A stretch of DNA of 64,000 nucleotides, taken from Paenibacillus sedimenti (GTDB lineage: Bacteria; Bacillota; Bacilli; Paenibacillales; NBRC-103111). Shown in pieces: positions 16,279 through 25,503 of this stretch (positions within the stretch are counted from its first letter, which is position 1; each line of letters starts with the position of its first letter). The notes under the pieces were generated by a model. It ran no database searches, was not told where the DNA came from, and was given only the letters and a program-made list of their open reading frames with translations. Location of the stretch: contig NZ_JACVVD010000006.1 of assembly GCF_014534655.1 (NCBI RefSeq), positions 248,001-312,000 on the forward strand, written 5' to 3'. A program made the translations under genes and the position numbers.

Positions 16279-16360
16279 CATTGGAATTTGCCCAATAAAA
16301 TCACCCAATAATGCTGGTTCCACCGGCAAAATTGGCGAGTTGACTGCATAAATTCCAATG
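16279..16360. repeat. Long inverted repeat
   Basis: CATTGGAATTT (16279-16289) is exactly inverted at AAATTCCAATG (16350-16360). A second, inner pair GCC(C)AAT/ATTGGC is nested inside, so the 82 bases could fold as one long hairpin. No coding frame. It lies in the 316-base gap between the TfoX_C gene and the GH88 gene. Confidence 0.45.
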
Positions 16361-16432
16361 TTCTGTCGTAATCGCGGCGCAAATGGCCAATTTTACTGTA
16401 CATTTTCCAATGGCTGGGCCCACTAAATAATC

Positions 16433-16476
16433 AAGGGGTATCCTTCCAGGTTTAACGACCCTCGAGGATACCCCTT
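16433..16476. terminator. Terminator at the end of the glycan operon
   Basis: AAGGGGTATCCT and AGGATACCCCTT pair perfectly over 12 bp. It begins six bases after the GH88 stop codon on the minus strand. No long T-run follows, so strength is uncertain. Confidence 0.6.
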
Positions 16477-16481
16477 GGTGA

Positions 16482-17609
16482 CTACCAGAAAAGCTCGCCA
16501 TGTCCCAGCAGACGGGACAAGCCTTCCACAAAATAATAATCCCCGTAGATCAGCGGGACGTCGATGTTCTTGCCCTCGGGATAATGGCTTGTGCCGTGCA
16601 GGATCAAGCCTTCTTCCGTCTCGGAATCCCACGCGCCGTAGTTCGCATAAAGCGAGTGCAGGATGCGCTCTCCCGCCTGGCGGTAGAGGGACGCTTCCTG
16701 CCCGCTCACCTGCTCGGCGAGCAGCAGCAGGCCGCAGGCGGCACAAGCGCCTGCGGACGAGTCGCGGTATGCCGGGATGCCTTCCGGCAGACGGAAATCC
16801 CAATGCGGGACGGCGTCGTCCGGCAAATTGGCCATGAAAAAATGCGCTGCGCGCTTGGCGGCATGCAGGTATCGCTCATCACCCGTGTGATGATGGCTTA
16901 GCGCCATGCCGTAGATCGCCCACGCCGTGCCGCGGGACCAGGCGGACTCAGGGGCGAAGCCCTGGCCGCCGTTCACTTCGAGCTTCTCGCCGGTGTGCGG
17001 ATCGAAGATCACGATATGATTGACGGAGCCATCCGGACGGATGAAGTGCTCCGCCGCCATATCGGCATGCCGAACGGCGATGTGCTTGTACCGCGGGTCT
17101 CCGGTTACCTTGGAGGCCCAGTGGAGCAGCGGCAGGTTCATCATGCAGTCGATGATGGCCCAGCCGGAGTTGTCTTCACCTTCGCGCCAAGGGTTCCAGG
17201 CGCGGATGTAATTGCCCTGCACGTTGAACCGTGCAGCCAGCAGGTTCGCCGCGAGCAGGCCGCGGCGCTTAGAGTCTTCCGCGCCGAGCAGCTTATAGCG
17301 CGCGACGCTTGTTAGTGTCCACATGAAGCCGATATCATGATCCAGCTTGTAGTAATCGGCGATGACCTGATCGAGCTGCTGCTCGCAGGACTCTGCCAGC
17401 TGCTTCAATGCCTCGTCCTTCGTGTCCCTATACAAGAGCCATAACAATCCCGGCCAGAACCCGGCCGTCCACCAATATGCAGGCTCCAGCTTGTACGTCC
17501 CTCCCACGCTCGCATGCGGGAAGCCGTCACCGATCCGCTTGCTTGTTCTTCCAACTTTGGCGACAGTTTTCTCCCAGGCTTGCTGCGCCCAATCTTTTTC
17601 TAAATTCAT
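16482..17609 (-). CDS. GH88 family unsaturated glucuronyl hydrolase
   Basis: 375 residues, an (alpha/alpha)6-barrel glycoside hydrolase of family 88. It removes 4,5-unsaturated uronic acids left on oligosaccharides by polysaccharide lyases, by hydrating the double bond. The two aspartates expected from Bacillus UGL (D88, D149) are seen in KLDHDIGFMW and in SGWAIIDCMMNLPLL (residues 92 and 154 from the chosen start). The pocket motif ESAWSRGTAWAIYG follows. Start is the ATG 8 bases after AGGAAG; a GTG three codons earlier overlaps the SD. No signal peptide, so it acts inside the cell. Last gene of the minus-strand glycan operon, although 628 bases separate it from the lyase gene; it may have its own promoter. 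Confidence 0.88.
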   Translation of the reverse strand: MNLEKDWAQQAWEKTVAKVGRTSKRIGDGFPHASVGGTYKLEPAYWWTAGFWPGLLWLLYRDTKDEALKQLAESCEQQLDQVIADYYKLDHDIGFMWTLTSVARYKLLGAEDSKRRGLLAANLLAARFNVQGNYIRAWNPWREGEDNSGWAIIDCMMNLPLLHWASKVTGDPRYKHIAVRHADMAAEHFIRPDGSVNHIVIFDPHTGEKLEVNGGQGFAPESAWSRGTAWAIYGMALSHHHTGDERYLHAAKRAAHFFMANLPDDAVPHWDFRLPEGIPAYRDSSAGACAACGLLLLAEQVSGQEASLYRQAGERILHSLYANYGAWDSETEEGLILHGTSHYPEGKNIDVPLIYGDYYFVEGLSRLLGHGELFW

Positions 17610-17618
17610 CTCTGCCAC

Positions 17619-18237
17619 TTCCTATTTGATTTAATTGTACTTTCTCTCGAAGGCCACGACGCCAACAAACGTGAATCCCACGCGCATTATGGGGCTGAAT
17701 AACGACCTAACCTTGTTGTGCGCTGCTTAGCCGTTCGCCGAACATTGATCTGAAGCCGAACGCGGCACGGATGCGCGTGATATCGCTGCATAACGGCGGT
17801 CTTGTCCGAACAACCGAACAAAGAACTCTGATTGCGTATGTTTGGTCGCTATTTTCGTTGCGGAAACAAAGAACAAAGGACGCTGATTGCGTATGCTTGG
17901 TCGCTATTTTTGTTCCGAATCATAAAAATACGGCTCTAGAGAACAAAATTCCATAATTTACGAACGATGTTCGTTATTTTTGGTACTTTGTTCTTAATTC
18001 CATTCTGTACGTGTTTCTCCCTCAATTCAGCGCCTCTTAAGTCGTAATTTACGAACGATTGACGCTGATTAGTCTGACTTCGGTTCCAACTCCAACCAGC
18101 ATACTAAGAATAGTGAATCTGGGTCTCCAACGCGTGCAAATCCCGGTCGCGCTCATTGGAATGCTACATGGTGATCGAACCCCATTGTATACTTCGAGCA
18201 CCGTCTAACATGGGTCAGGCCCAATCATATTGTCCTA
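17619..18237. other. Non-coding stretch between GH88 and lyase genes
   Basis: About 620 bases with no credible gene. It contains the dispersed repeat copy B. Elsewhere only scattered TTTACGAACGATTGACGC-like words, also seen near 36.5 kb, are noticeable. Confidence 0.55.
17810..18000 (-). repeat. Dispersed intergenic repeat, copy B, with an internal duplication
   Basis: Reads on the minus strand like copy A at 9845-9975 (shared GAACAAAGTACC, ATAACGAACATCGTTCGT, AAATTATGGAAT, GTTCTCT, CCTTTGTTCTTTGTT). In addition, the unit around GATTGCGTATG(C/T)TTGGTCGC is duplicated with a 55-base period (17830 and 17885). Confidence 0.6.
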
Positions 18238-20124
18238 TCAATCGCTAAATGTAAAAGTAAATACTGCCTCTACGCTCAGAGACTGTCCTTTCACAGGCAG
18301 CTGCTTAGAGCTGAAATCCAAGGCATAACACTCCACTTGCTTGCCAAAATGGTCGATATGCAGCAGCTTCTCAACGCGCCAACCCAGCTTATCCGGATCA
18401 TAATCGATATAAAGCGCCACAGCAGCTTCGGCATCGGTTCCTATCCGAACGCGCCCGTCCTCCGCCTGTTCAGGTCGATGCCAGCTCATAAAACGTTCGC
18501 TAATCGCGTCAGGAGCTTCCGAGAATTCAAAAGTATCGATAAGTTCAAGATAGGGAAGCTCTGATTTGTTCCATATGAACCGTCTTCGCAAAATTTGAAG
18601 CGTCTCTTCCGCATAAGCGCTGGAAAATTCAATATGAAAAACATCTCGCTCGCCAGTTGAGCTGTAATCCATTAACTCCGCACGTGCCTGGGCGCCCGCC
18701 CGTTGATACCGCCCATTAACCACCGGCACCGAGTGCCCTTGCGCACCGTTGCACAATATATCGTAGCGCCCGGCGCCAAAATATTCCCGTGTATATTGTC
18801 CGCTACCCAAATCGGTTAAAAGCGCCTCGCCGCCCGCATACAACATGAATTGCCCGATATCGTTATGATTATGCGGCTCATCGTTATGCCCGCCTTTGGC
18901 GGCAAATACATAGCTGCCTTCGCCATCAGTGCGCACTTGCCGGGAAACAAGCCACTGCGCATCCGGTAAATAGTACGTAGCCGATGTCCACCCTGCCCCG
19001 CTTCCCGCCTCTTCGCCAAGCCACAGCAAATTGCGCACTGCCGGCGCCCACCGGCTGCAGTGGTCATCATTGAAACCGGCTCGCAGCGAGGCTTCCGGCA
19101 TTTCCACTTCGGGGTACAAGCGCTTCAAATAGCTGCTGAGCCCCATGAAAATACCCGCTTCTCCGAGAGAATCGGAGAAATTCACTACGTGCCTGCCATC
19201 CATGAAGCATTTCTGCTGGAACAAGGCGATCTCACGCACCTTGTCGTCGGCAAACCAATCCACCGCGCCACCCGTGCGGCGCTTAATCAGATCGGCAGCG
19301 TAGACGAAGAAGCCGAACCCGTACTGCCAGTACATGTAGCCTTCGGTACATGCACCGTCAGCTTCGAAGCCGCGCAGGTAAGAAGCCAGCGCGGGGAACG
19401 CTCGCCCCAGCACGGCAGCGAGCTCCTCTTCATCCGGCAGCGTGTAGATCGCTGCCGCCGCAATCGAGCCGCCGCAAACGGAGGCCCAGTTGTGCGTAGC
19501 CGTCTCCCAACCGAAGGGAGACTGCGTTGCAAACGGCCGCAGTACGCGGCGCAGCACTTCGGCCCGGATGCGCGCGCGCAGCAGCAGAGGCAGCGCATCC
19601 CCGTGGAGTGCTGCAATCTCGCTTAGCGCGAACGCCGTCTCGGCAGCGAACAAATCAATCGTCAGTGCGTCAGTCTCTGCGTTCCTCAGCGTGCCCTCGG
19701 CCACCAGCATCTCCGGCCCATGCAAAATATGTGCCGGTAAACACCACGTGTATTCATCGAGGATCGACCAGATTACTTCCCGCAAAGCCTCCGTATATAC
19801 TTCGCTCTCAGGCTCTAGCCACGCCATCAACCCAAACGCGGTCAACCGCTTTCGCCTCCGGAAATAAACCCGCTCGTACTCGCTGCGCGAGCCCGTCTCC
19901 GCAAAAAGACGGAAGAGCAAATAGGTCAGCTCCGGCATGCTTTCCTGTAGCAAAACTTCCGCTTCTTGGCGAATCTCTGCAACCAATGTCCGACTTTCAT
20001 CTGAATCTATCAGCCTCTTCCGAACCTGTTCCGGATCGGAATCGCCGAACAACAGCCCTGAAGGACTCAGCTTCACGTCAGACAGCCTCAGCTGAAGCTC
20101 AGCGGCGTTCATCGCCTCGTTCAT
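18238..20124 (-). CDS. Heparinase II/III-like polysaccharide lyase
   Basis: 628 residues: an N-terminal (alpha/alpha) toroid (about 1-370) and a C-terminal beta-sandwich of the heparinase II/III type (about 390-628). Candidate catalytic residues in the positions used by this fold: THNWASVCGG (H211), EGYMYWQYGF (Tyr at about 263-268) and GGHNDEPHNHNDIGQF (H418/H420). No signal peptide. It should eliminate at a uronic acid residue and yield a 4,5-unsaturated product for the GH88 enzyme encoded downstream. The exact substrate is unknown; families with this fold act on glycosaminoglycans, alginate, and other uronate polymers. Starts 3 bases after the GH42 stop, after GAAGAGGTG, so translation is coupled. 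Confidence 0.8.
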   Translation of the reverse strand: MNEAMNAAELQLRLSDVKLSPSGLLFGDSDPEQVRKRLIDSDESRTLVAEIRQEAEVLLQESMPELTYLLFRLFAETGSRSEYERVYFRRRKRLTAFGLMAWLEPESEVYTEALREVIWSILDEYTWCLPAHILHGPEMLVAEGTLRNAETDALTIDLFAAETAFALSEIAALHGDALPLLLRARIRAEVLRRVLRPFATQSPFGWETATHNWASVCGGSIAAAAIYTLPDEEELAAVLGRAFPALASYLRGFEADGACTEGYMYWQYGFGFFVYAADLIKRRTGGAVDWFADDKVREIALFQQKCFMDGRHVVNFSDSLGEAGIFMGLSSYLKRLYPEVEMPEASLRAGFNDDHCSRWAPAVRNLLWLGEEAGSGAGWTSATYYLPDAQWLVSRQVRTDGEGSYVFAAKGGHNDEPHNHNDIGQFMLYAGGEALLTDLGSGQYTREYFGAGRYDILCNGAQGHSVPVVNGRYQRAGAQARAELMDYSSTGERDVFHIEFSSAYAEETLQILRRRFIWNKSELPYLELIDTFEFSEAPDAISERFMSWHRPEQAEDGRVRIGTDAEAAVALYIDYDPDKLGWRVEKLLHIDHFGKQVECYALDFSSKQLPVKGQSLSVEAVFTFTFSD

Positions 20125-20127
20125 GCC

Positions 20128-22152
20128 TCACACCTCTTCCAAAATGAGAACTCCGTAGGCCTCCACTTCCACGGCTCCAGCCGGAGCAATCTCTCTCTTA
20201 CTTAAAAGATCGCGATACTTCCTATCCACATATACGTTAGCCTTGTCCTTGTTATGATTAAGCACGAATGTAAACGTACGACTACCCTTATGCCGCTGCG
20301 TCAGCTCAACTCCGCTATCTGCGCGGAATGGAGCGGCAACCCCGCTCTGCTCGCAGAGCGTCCGGCACAAATCCGCGACGAACCGCTCCTCCGCGTCGGC
20401 CGCCACATAGTACGCCTTGCCTTGGCCAAAGGCGTTCTCCGTCAAAACCGGCATGCCTGCGTAGAAATCGTCGCCGTATACCGCAAGCGGCTTAGCGCTC
20501 TCCACATGCAGCAGATCGCAAAGCAGACCGCACGCGTACTCGCCCGCAAGATGCCCAAACCCGGGAGCCGCCATGACGATGCGGTTCTTCATCTCCGGCG
20601 GCAGACTGTCGATCTCCTCGACCCATATACCGAGAAGGTCGCGAAGCTCCCCGGGATAGCCGCCTAGGGTGACAAGGTCGTTCTCGTTGACGATGCCGCT
20701 GAAGAACGTCGTCACGAACGTGCCGCCTGCACGGACGAACGCCTTCACCCGGTCCGCGACGCCTGGCTTCAGCATGTAAAATACCGGCGCGGCGACAATG
20801 TCATACCCCGACAAGTCGCTGAGCGGACTGATTACATTGACGCCGACGTTCTGATCGTAGAACGCTTTGTAATACTTCTGCGCTTGCTTCGCATAATCCA
20901 GATCAACGCTAGGGCCGCTCGTAATTTCGACCGCGTTCCACGTGTCGATGTCGAACAGCAGCGCCACCTTGGATGCCAACCGCGAATCGAGCAGCGTGTC
21001 GCCCAGTTCCTTCAGCTCCGCGCCGAGCTGAGCGCATTCGCGAAACACGCGCGTATCCTCGTGACCCACATGCTCGATGACCGCGCCGTGGTACTTCTCG
21101 CAAGCTCCGAAAGACCGCCGGAGCTGGAAGAACATGACCGTGTCCGCGCCCCGCGCCACGGCCTGATAGCTCCACAGCCGCATCACGCCTGGGCGTTTCA
21201 AGCTATTGTAAGGCTGCCAGTTCTGCTGGCTCGGCGTCTGTTCCATCAGCATGAACGGCTGCCCATTCTTTAGTCCGCGCATGTAGTCGTGGCGCAGCGC
21301 GACGTTGCTCATCGGCTCGTTCATCTGCGGGTAGCTGTCCCACGAGACGACGTCCATGTGCTGCCCCCACTTGTGCAGATCAAGCCCATTGAACAGTCCC
21401 CAGATGTTCGTCGTCACCGGAATGTCCGGCGTGATCCGTTTCACTGCGTTATACTCACCCTGATAACAGGCGAGGATGGAATCGGACATGAATCTTTTAT
21501 AATCTAACGTCATGCTCTGGAAGCAGCGATTATCGCCATTCAGATTCGTAGGCGGCACGATGTCTGCCCAATCGTAAACGGTATGCCCCCAGAAACTCAT
21601 ATTCCATTGCTTATTTAATTCTTCAATCGTCCCGTATTTTTCCTGCAACCACACGCGAAACTCAGCCGCACATTGACCGCAATAACAATGAGGCCCATAC
21701 TCATTGCCAATATGCCAGATCAGCAGCGAGGGATGCTCGTGGTAGCGCTCAGCCAACTTGGCAGCCAGCCGCACCGAAAACTCACGATACACCTTGCTGT
21801 TTGGACAAAAGTTCACCCGCGATCCGTGCGTCCGCTTGCGCCCGTCGATATCGACAGGCAGCACTTCCGGGTATTTACGCGACATCCATGCCGGCTGCGC
21901 TGCAGTTGAAGTAGCCAAACAGGCGTAAATCCCATTCGCGGCAATTAAATCAAGGATTTTATCGAGCCATTCGAATGTATACTCGTCCTCCGATGGCTGC
22001 AGCTTAGCCCAGCTGAACACGGGTAACGTAACTACGTTAATGCCCGCTTTTTGAAACAGCTCCATATCTTCATGCCAAATCTGCTCCGGCCACTGATCCG
22101 GATTATAGTCTCCGCCATACCAGATGGTCGGAAGTTTGGTATTGATCATCAT
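20128..22152 (-). CDS. GH42 family beta-galactosidase
   Basis: 674 residues, a typical GH42 enzyme: WYGGDYNPDQWPEQIWHEDM at the N-terminus, acid/base E151 in IWHIGNEYGPH, nucleophile E304 in FMLMEQTPS, and four zinc-type cysteines C116, C156, C158, C161. TIM barrel (about 10-385), Rossmann-like trimerisation domain (about 395-600) and small C-terminal beta domain. No signal peptide, so it cleaves beta-galactosides after uptake; galacto-oligosaccharides from galactans are usual substrates. Start reads ATGATG. Between the binding-protein gene and the lyase gene in one operon, so galactose is likely part of the imported oligosaccharide. Confidence 0.92.
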   Translation of the reverse strand: MMINTKLPTIWYGGDYNPDQWPEQIWHEDMELFQKAGINVVTLPVFSWAKLQPSEDEYTFEWLDKILDLIAANGIYACLATSTAAQPAWMSRKYPEVLPVDIDGRKRTHGSRVNFCPNSKVYREFSVRLAAKLAERYHEHPSLLIWHIGNEYGPHCYCGQCAAEFRVWLQEKYGTIEELNKQWNMSFWGHTVYDWADIVPPTNLNGDNRCFQSMTLDYKRFMSDSILACYQGEYNAVKRITPDIPVTTNIWGLFNGLDLHKWGQHMDVVSWDSYPQMNEPMSNVALRHDYMRGLKNGQPFMLMEQTPSQQNWQPYNSLKRPGVMRLWSYQAVARGADTVMFFQLRRSFGACEKYHGAVIEHVGHEDTRVFRECAQLGAELKELGDTLLDSRLASKVALLFDIDTWNAVEITSGPSVDLDYAKQAQKYYKAFYDQNVGVNVISPLSDLSGYDIVAAPVFYMLKPGVADRVKAFVRAGGTFVTTFFSGIVNENDLVTLGGYPGELRDLLGIWVEEIDSLPPEMKNRIVMAAPGFGHLAGEYACGLLCDLLHVESAKPLAVYGDDFYAGMPVLTENAFGQGKAYYVAADAEERFVADLCRTLCEQSGVAAPFRADSGVELTQRHKGSRTFTFVLNHNKDKANVYVDRKYRDLLSKREIAPAGAVEVEAYGVLILEEV

Positions 22153-22180
22153 TCAATCCCGCTTTCTCCCAGATTGAGAA

Positions 22181-22206
22181 ATAGAGAGAACCGGAGTCCT
22201 CTCTAT
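22181..22206 (-). terminator. Weak intra-operon hairpin between binding protein and GH42
   Basis: ATAGAGAG and CTCTCTAT pair perfectly around a 10-base loop, followed on the minus strand by TTCTC. Position suggests an attenuating structure that leaves more transcript of the binding protein than of the enzymes. Confidence 0.5.
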
Positions 22207-22221
22207 GCCCTTTAAGCTTTA

Positions 22222-23598
22222 TTATTTTTTAGCGCCGTCAATAAGCTTTTGCGCGCGCTCTTGCGTGTTTTTAACCATAGTATCAAGGTTTTGTTTATCC
22301 AGAATCAGCTTCTCGTACTCTTCGTTGATAACTTTGTACACATCCGCTTGGTAAGAAGTCGGAGGAACCAGCTTGGACGCTTTGGCATTCGTGAGCACTG
22401 CGATCAAAGAGGCTTTGTCGACTTTCTCAGGGTTTTTGGTGCCTTTCAGAATCGTATCCACGATAGCCGTGAGCTGATCGTTCTTTACTTTCGACCAAGA
22501 TGGTACGTACTTGCCTTGAACAAGCATGCCGTCAGTAGTCAGGTAACGAACGAAGTTGTATGCTTCTTGCGGGTGTTTCGCTTTAGCGGAAACCGCGTAG
22601 AAGTCTGTTGTCACCATGGAGTAGCCGCCTTGGTCGGACGCGCTGTTTTTAGGGAATGGAGCGACAGCTACATCGAATTTAAGCGGATATTGCTCGGTAC
22701 CGCCAAGCTCGGAGTTCATCCAGCTTCCGATTACAACCATACTTGCGCTTTGGTTGAAAAATTGCGGACGGTAGTGCAGCTTTTGTGAAATCATATCTGC
22801 GTAAGGCGTAGAAGATTTATCAACTTTCTCCATGCTATAGCGCATCTCAATCGATTTGCGGAACAGCGGGCTGCTTAAGTTGGACGTGCCGTCCGTTTTC
22901 AAGTAATCCGCGCCATCCGCCTGATTCGCCATTTGCAGACGGGCAAACTCTAACCAACCGCCGCCTTGAGGACCATGGAAGTAAGTGCCGTAACGCTTAG
23001 CAGCGCCTTCGCCTTTGGTCAGCTTTTTCGCATAATCCTGGAATTGATCCCAAGTCCACTCTTTCGGAACTTCAAGACCCGCTTCTTTCAAATGATCTTT
23101 ATTCAGCATTACGTACCAAGGGTTGAACTTGCCGGGAAGCGCATAGTACTTGCCGTTCAGCTGCGTATCCACTTTATATTCTTCCGGCTCTTTAAAGCCT
23201 TCTTTGGCAATGAAATCGTCCAGAGGTGCCACCATGCCAAGTGCTACGCGCTGTGCGTACGCGCCTGCTTCACTGAACATCATAACGTCCATATCTTCGC
23301 CGGATGCTGCGGAAAGGTCCAGCTTTTTGAAATATTCCTGCGTGTCGCCTTTTTCGCTTAGATTAACGAGATCAACCTTAACGTTCGGATATTTTCCTTG
23401 GAAACCTTCAATGATCTTGCTCCAGTTCTGCTGTGATTCACTGCCGTAAGCGTAGAACTTGATGGTGACCGGATCTTTCTTCGCCGCAGCAGTACCTGCC
23501 GGTGCCGTCGTCGCTTCGGGTTTAGCGCCTCCGCAGCCAGCCAACAAACCGATCGTCACAGCTCCGCATACAAGTCCTGTGAGTAGTTTTCTTTTCAT
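22222..23598 (-). CDS. Sugar ABC transporter substrate-binding lipoprotein
   Basis: 458 residues. Lipoprotein signal with lipobox LLAGC (Cys22), Ala/Thr/Pro linker, then a family-1 extracellular binding domain (VTIKFYAYGSESQQNWSKIIEGFQGKYPNVKVDLVNL; GKYYALPGKFNPWYVMLNKDHLKEAGLEVPKEWTWDQF). CUT1-type, for oligosaccharides. It pairs with the two permeases encoded upstream, although the kinase/regulator genes lie between. No ATPase gene is in the window; CUT1 systems in Firmicutes usually share an MsmX-type ATPase encoded elsewhere. Own promoter: TATAAT at 23656-23651 and a cre-like site just downstream. Confidence 0.9.
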   Translation of the reverse strand: MKRKLLTGLVCGAVTIGLLAGCGGAKPEATTAPAGTAAAKKDPVTIKFYAYGSESQQNWSKIIEGFQGKYPNVKVDLVNLSEKGDTQEYFKKLDLSAASGEDMDVMMFSEAGAYAQRVALGMVAPLDDFIAKEGFKEPEEYKVDTQLNGKYYALPGKFNPWYVMLNKDHLKEAGLEVPKEWTWDQFQDYAKKLTKGEGAAKRYGTYFHGPQGGGWLEFARLQMANQADGADYLKTDGTSNLSSPLFRKSIEMRYSMEKVDKSSTPYADMISQKLHYRPQFFNQSASMVVIGSWMNSELGGTEQYPLKFDVAVAPFPKNSASDQGGYSMVTTDFYAVSAKAKHPQEAYNFVRYLTTDGMLVQGKYVPSWSKVKNDQLTAIVDTILKGTKNPEKVDKASLIAVLTNAKASKLVPPTSYQADVYKVINEEYEKLILDKQNLDTMVKNTQERAQKLIDGAKK

Positions 23599-23622
23599 AT
23601 ATGCCCCTCCGTTTTTTGTTTT

Positions 23623-23656
23623 CTAAAGCGCTTTCTCTATGAACAACCTCATTATA
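23623..23656 (-). promoter_or_regulatory. Promoter -10 and cre-like box of the binding-protein gene
   Basis: TATAAT (23656-23651, minus) is followed after about 14 bases by AGAAAGCGCTTTAG, which contains the palindrome AAAGCGCTTT and matches 11 of 14 cre positions. A cre just downstream of the start site suits CcpA repression. No good -35 is visible, in line with an activator-dependent promoter. Confidence 0.55.
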
Positions 23657-23862
23657 GCAAGAGGTCCAAACGAAAGGATGACGCGATCTTGACCACATTC
23701 GACGTTATTTTTACCACATAAGAATTTATTTAAGTTTCCGATGGGTCGGAAAACGAAATTCTTATTGGCGAATAAACCTTCCCCAAATTGGGGTCCCCGC
23801 AAAGTATTCGGAATTTGCATCGAAGCATCACTTCACTTTGTGGGGTAGGGTAGAGGTTTATC

Positions 23863-25503
23863 TCACTTTTCGGCGCGTTGTTCTCTTGTTTCCGATAATC
23901 CGCGGTATTCTTGCGGCGTGACGCCTGCGACCGTTTTGAACATTTTGATAAAATAGCTATGATTATCATACCCAAGCGACTCGCAGATCTTGGCGACGGA
24001 CAAATTGGTCTGATCCAAAAGCTCCTTGGCCCGCTCCACTTTCATGCGGTTGACGTATTCGATGAACGTCTCGCCTGTCTCCTTTTTAAACAAACGGCTG
24101 AAATAACTCGGGTTCAAAAAGAGCTGCTCCGCCACTTCATCCAGAGAGATCTTCTTGTTCAAATGGAGTGAGACATACTGGCACGCATCCAGCACTTCAG
24201 GCCGCTTGCTCAGCACCTTCACTTCTCCGGCAACGACAAAGAACGACGTGAAGAAATGAACCATCCACTCGCCCATCTCCTCCAGCGTGTCCATTTCGAG
24301 CAGTTCCCTGTGCAAAATTTCGACGGAAAAATGATTCCGGAACAGCTGCATGCTCTTCAGCTTGAGCTTTAAATCCAGCACAAGCTTCAGAATCCAGTCC
24401 TTGACCGTCTCGGGCGGGAACCGTTGATCGTTCAGGTATGCGACCCAGTGACTGACCATGGGCTGAACCTTGTCCGGGTTGCCCTCGATCAGCATCTCGC
24501 GCAAAGCGCTGACCGCCTCGTCGTAGACGGCGAACAGATCCTTGCCGGAGTAAGTCACTGCTTCTTTTTTCTCGATCGTTTTGGCCTTCATATAGAAGCG
24601 CTGTCCGTAAGCGCCCAGAATTTCGTTCAACTCTTGCTTTAATTCCGAAGGCGTCGTACAGATCCGTCCGATGATAAAAGAAATTCGGATCTTGAGCGTT
24701 TTCTCCACCATCGCTTGAAGCTTCATAAGAAGTGGAATCGCCAGATCGTAAGGATTCGTCTTGATCCCGCTGACCGATGGAATGAAAATGAACGAGCGCA
24801 GTACGTCGTAGGCAAAATGAACCGCCCCCGGCTCCTCGCCGCGCAGCACTTCCTCCATAATGTTGTTGAGCGCGAAGCGCAGCACATCATCACTCACAAA
24901 GCGTTGTCTCGCGAGCCGCTGACCGTCGATATAACAAGCCACGGGCAGGCAGCTCCGTCCCTTGAGCCCGAGTCCGAAGGACTCCGCCTCCTTCATCCAA
25001 GCTTCCGCGCTCAGCACGGGTTCATGAATCGTCGCTCGGAGGAAGCTTTCCTTATGGTGCTCCCGATTGCGGTCTACGAGTTGCCGCAGCTCATTCTGCC
25101 TGCTCAGCGTGCTGCTCTCCTCGTCGAGACTTGTCCGGAACTGCAGCAGCAGCTTTTCCAGATCCTCAGGATCCAGCGTATCCTTAAGCAAATAATCCTG
25201 CACATTGAGCTTCATCGCTTGCTGTGCAAATTGAAACTCGCTGTGGCAAGAAAGAATCGCGACGCGAATGCGCGGATGCTTTTCCTTCAGCTCGCGAATG
25301 AGCTCCAGCCCGTTCATGCGCGGCATCCCGATATCCGTGACGACGATATCCGGCATGTCGTGATTCGCGGCTTCAAGCGCAACCGCACCGTTTTCATATA
25401 ACCCCGTCACTTCCATACCGAGCTTATTCCAGTCAATGGCGCCGGACAATAGCTCCAGTACCGGGTAATCATCGTCTACAAGCATGACTTTATACATCTT
25501 CAT
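23863..25503 (-). CDS. YesN-like response regulator (REC + AraC)
   Basis: 546 residues: receiver domain (1-125) with acidic triad DDD (10-12) and phospho-acceptor D57 in VVTDIGMP; a long middle region of about 300 residues; two AraC-type helix-turn-helices at the C-terminus (about 435-535; KISLDEVAEQLFLNPSYFSRLFKKETGETFIEYVNRMKVERAKELL and ICESLGYDNHSYFIKMFKTVAGVTPQEYR). Such regulators activate the adjacent sugar transporter and enzyme genes. Overlaps the kinase gene by 14 bases, so translation is coupled. It should control the binding-protein promoter at 23.65 kb. Confidence 0.92.
   Translation of the reverse strand: MKMYKVMLVDDDYPVLELLSGAIDWNKLGMEVTGLYENGAVALEAANHDMPDIVVTDIGMPRMNGLELIRELKEKHPRIRVAILSCHSEFQFAQQAMKLNVQDYLLKDTLDPEDLEKLLLQFRTSLDEESSTLSRQNELRQLVDRNREHHKESFLRATIHEPVLSAEAWMKEAESFGLGLKGRSCLPVACYIDGQRLARQRFVSDDVLRFALNNIMEEVLRGEEPGAVHFAYDVLRSFIFIPSVSGIKTNPYDLAIPLLMKLQAMVEKTLKIRISFIIGRICTTPSELKQELNEILGAYGQRFYMKAKTIEKKEAVTYSGKDLFAVYDEAVSALREMLIEGNPDKVQPMVSHWVAYLNDQRFPPETVKDWILKLVLDLKLKLKSMQLFRNHFSVEILHRELLEMDTLEEMGEWMVHFFTSFFVVAGEVKVLSKRPEVLDACQYVSLHLNKKISLDEVAEQLFLNPSYFSRLFKKETGETFIEYVNRMKVERAKELLDQTNLSVAKICESLGYDNHSYFIKMFKTVAGVTPQEYRGLSETREQRAEK

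Noticed and set aside
19060-20147. Long plus-strand open frames over the lyase gene
   Set aside because: Arise from the high GC of the opposite strand; no SD, arginine/serine/alanine-rich nonsense composition.
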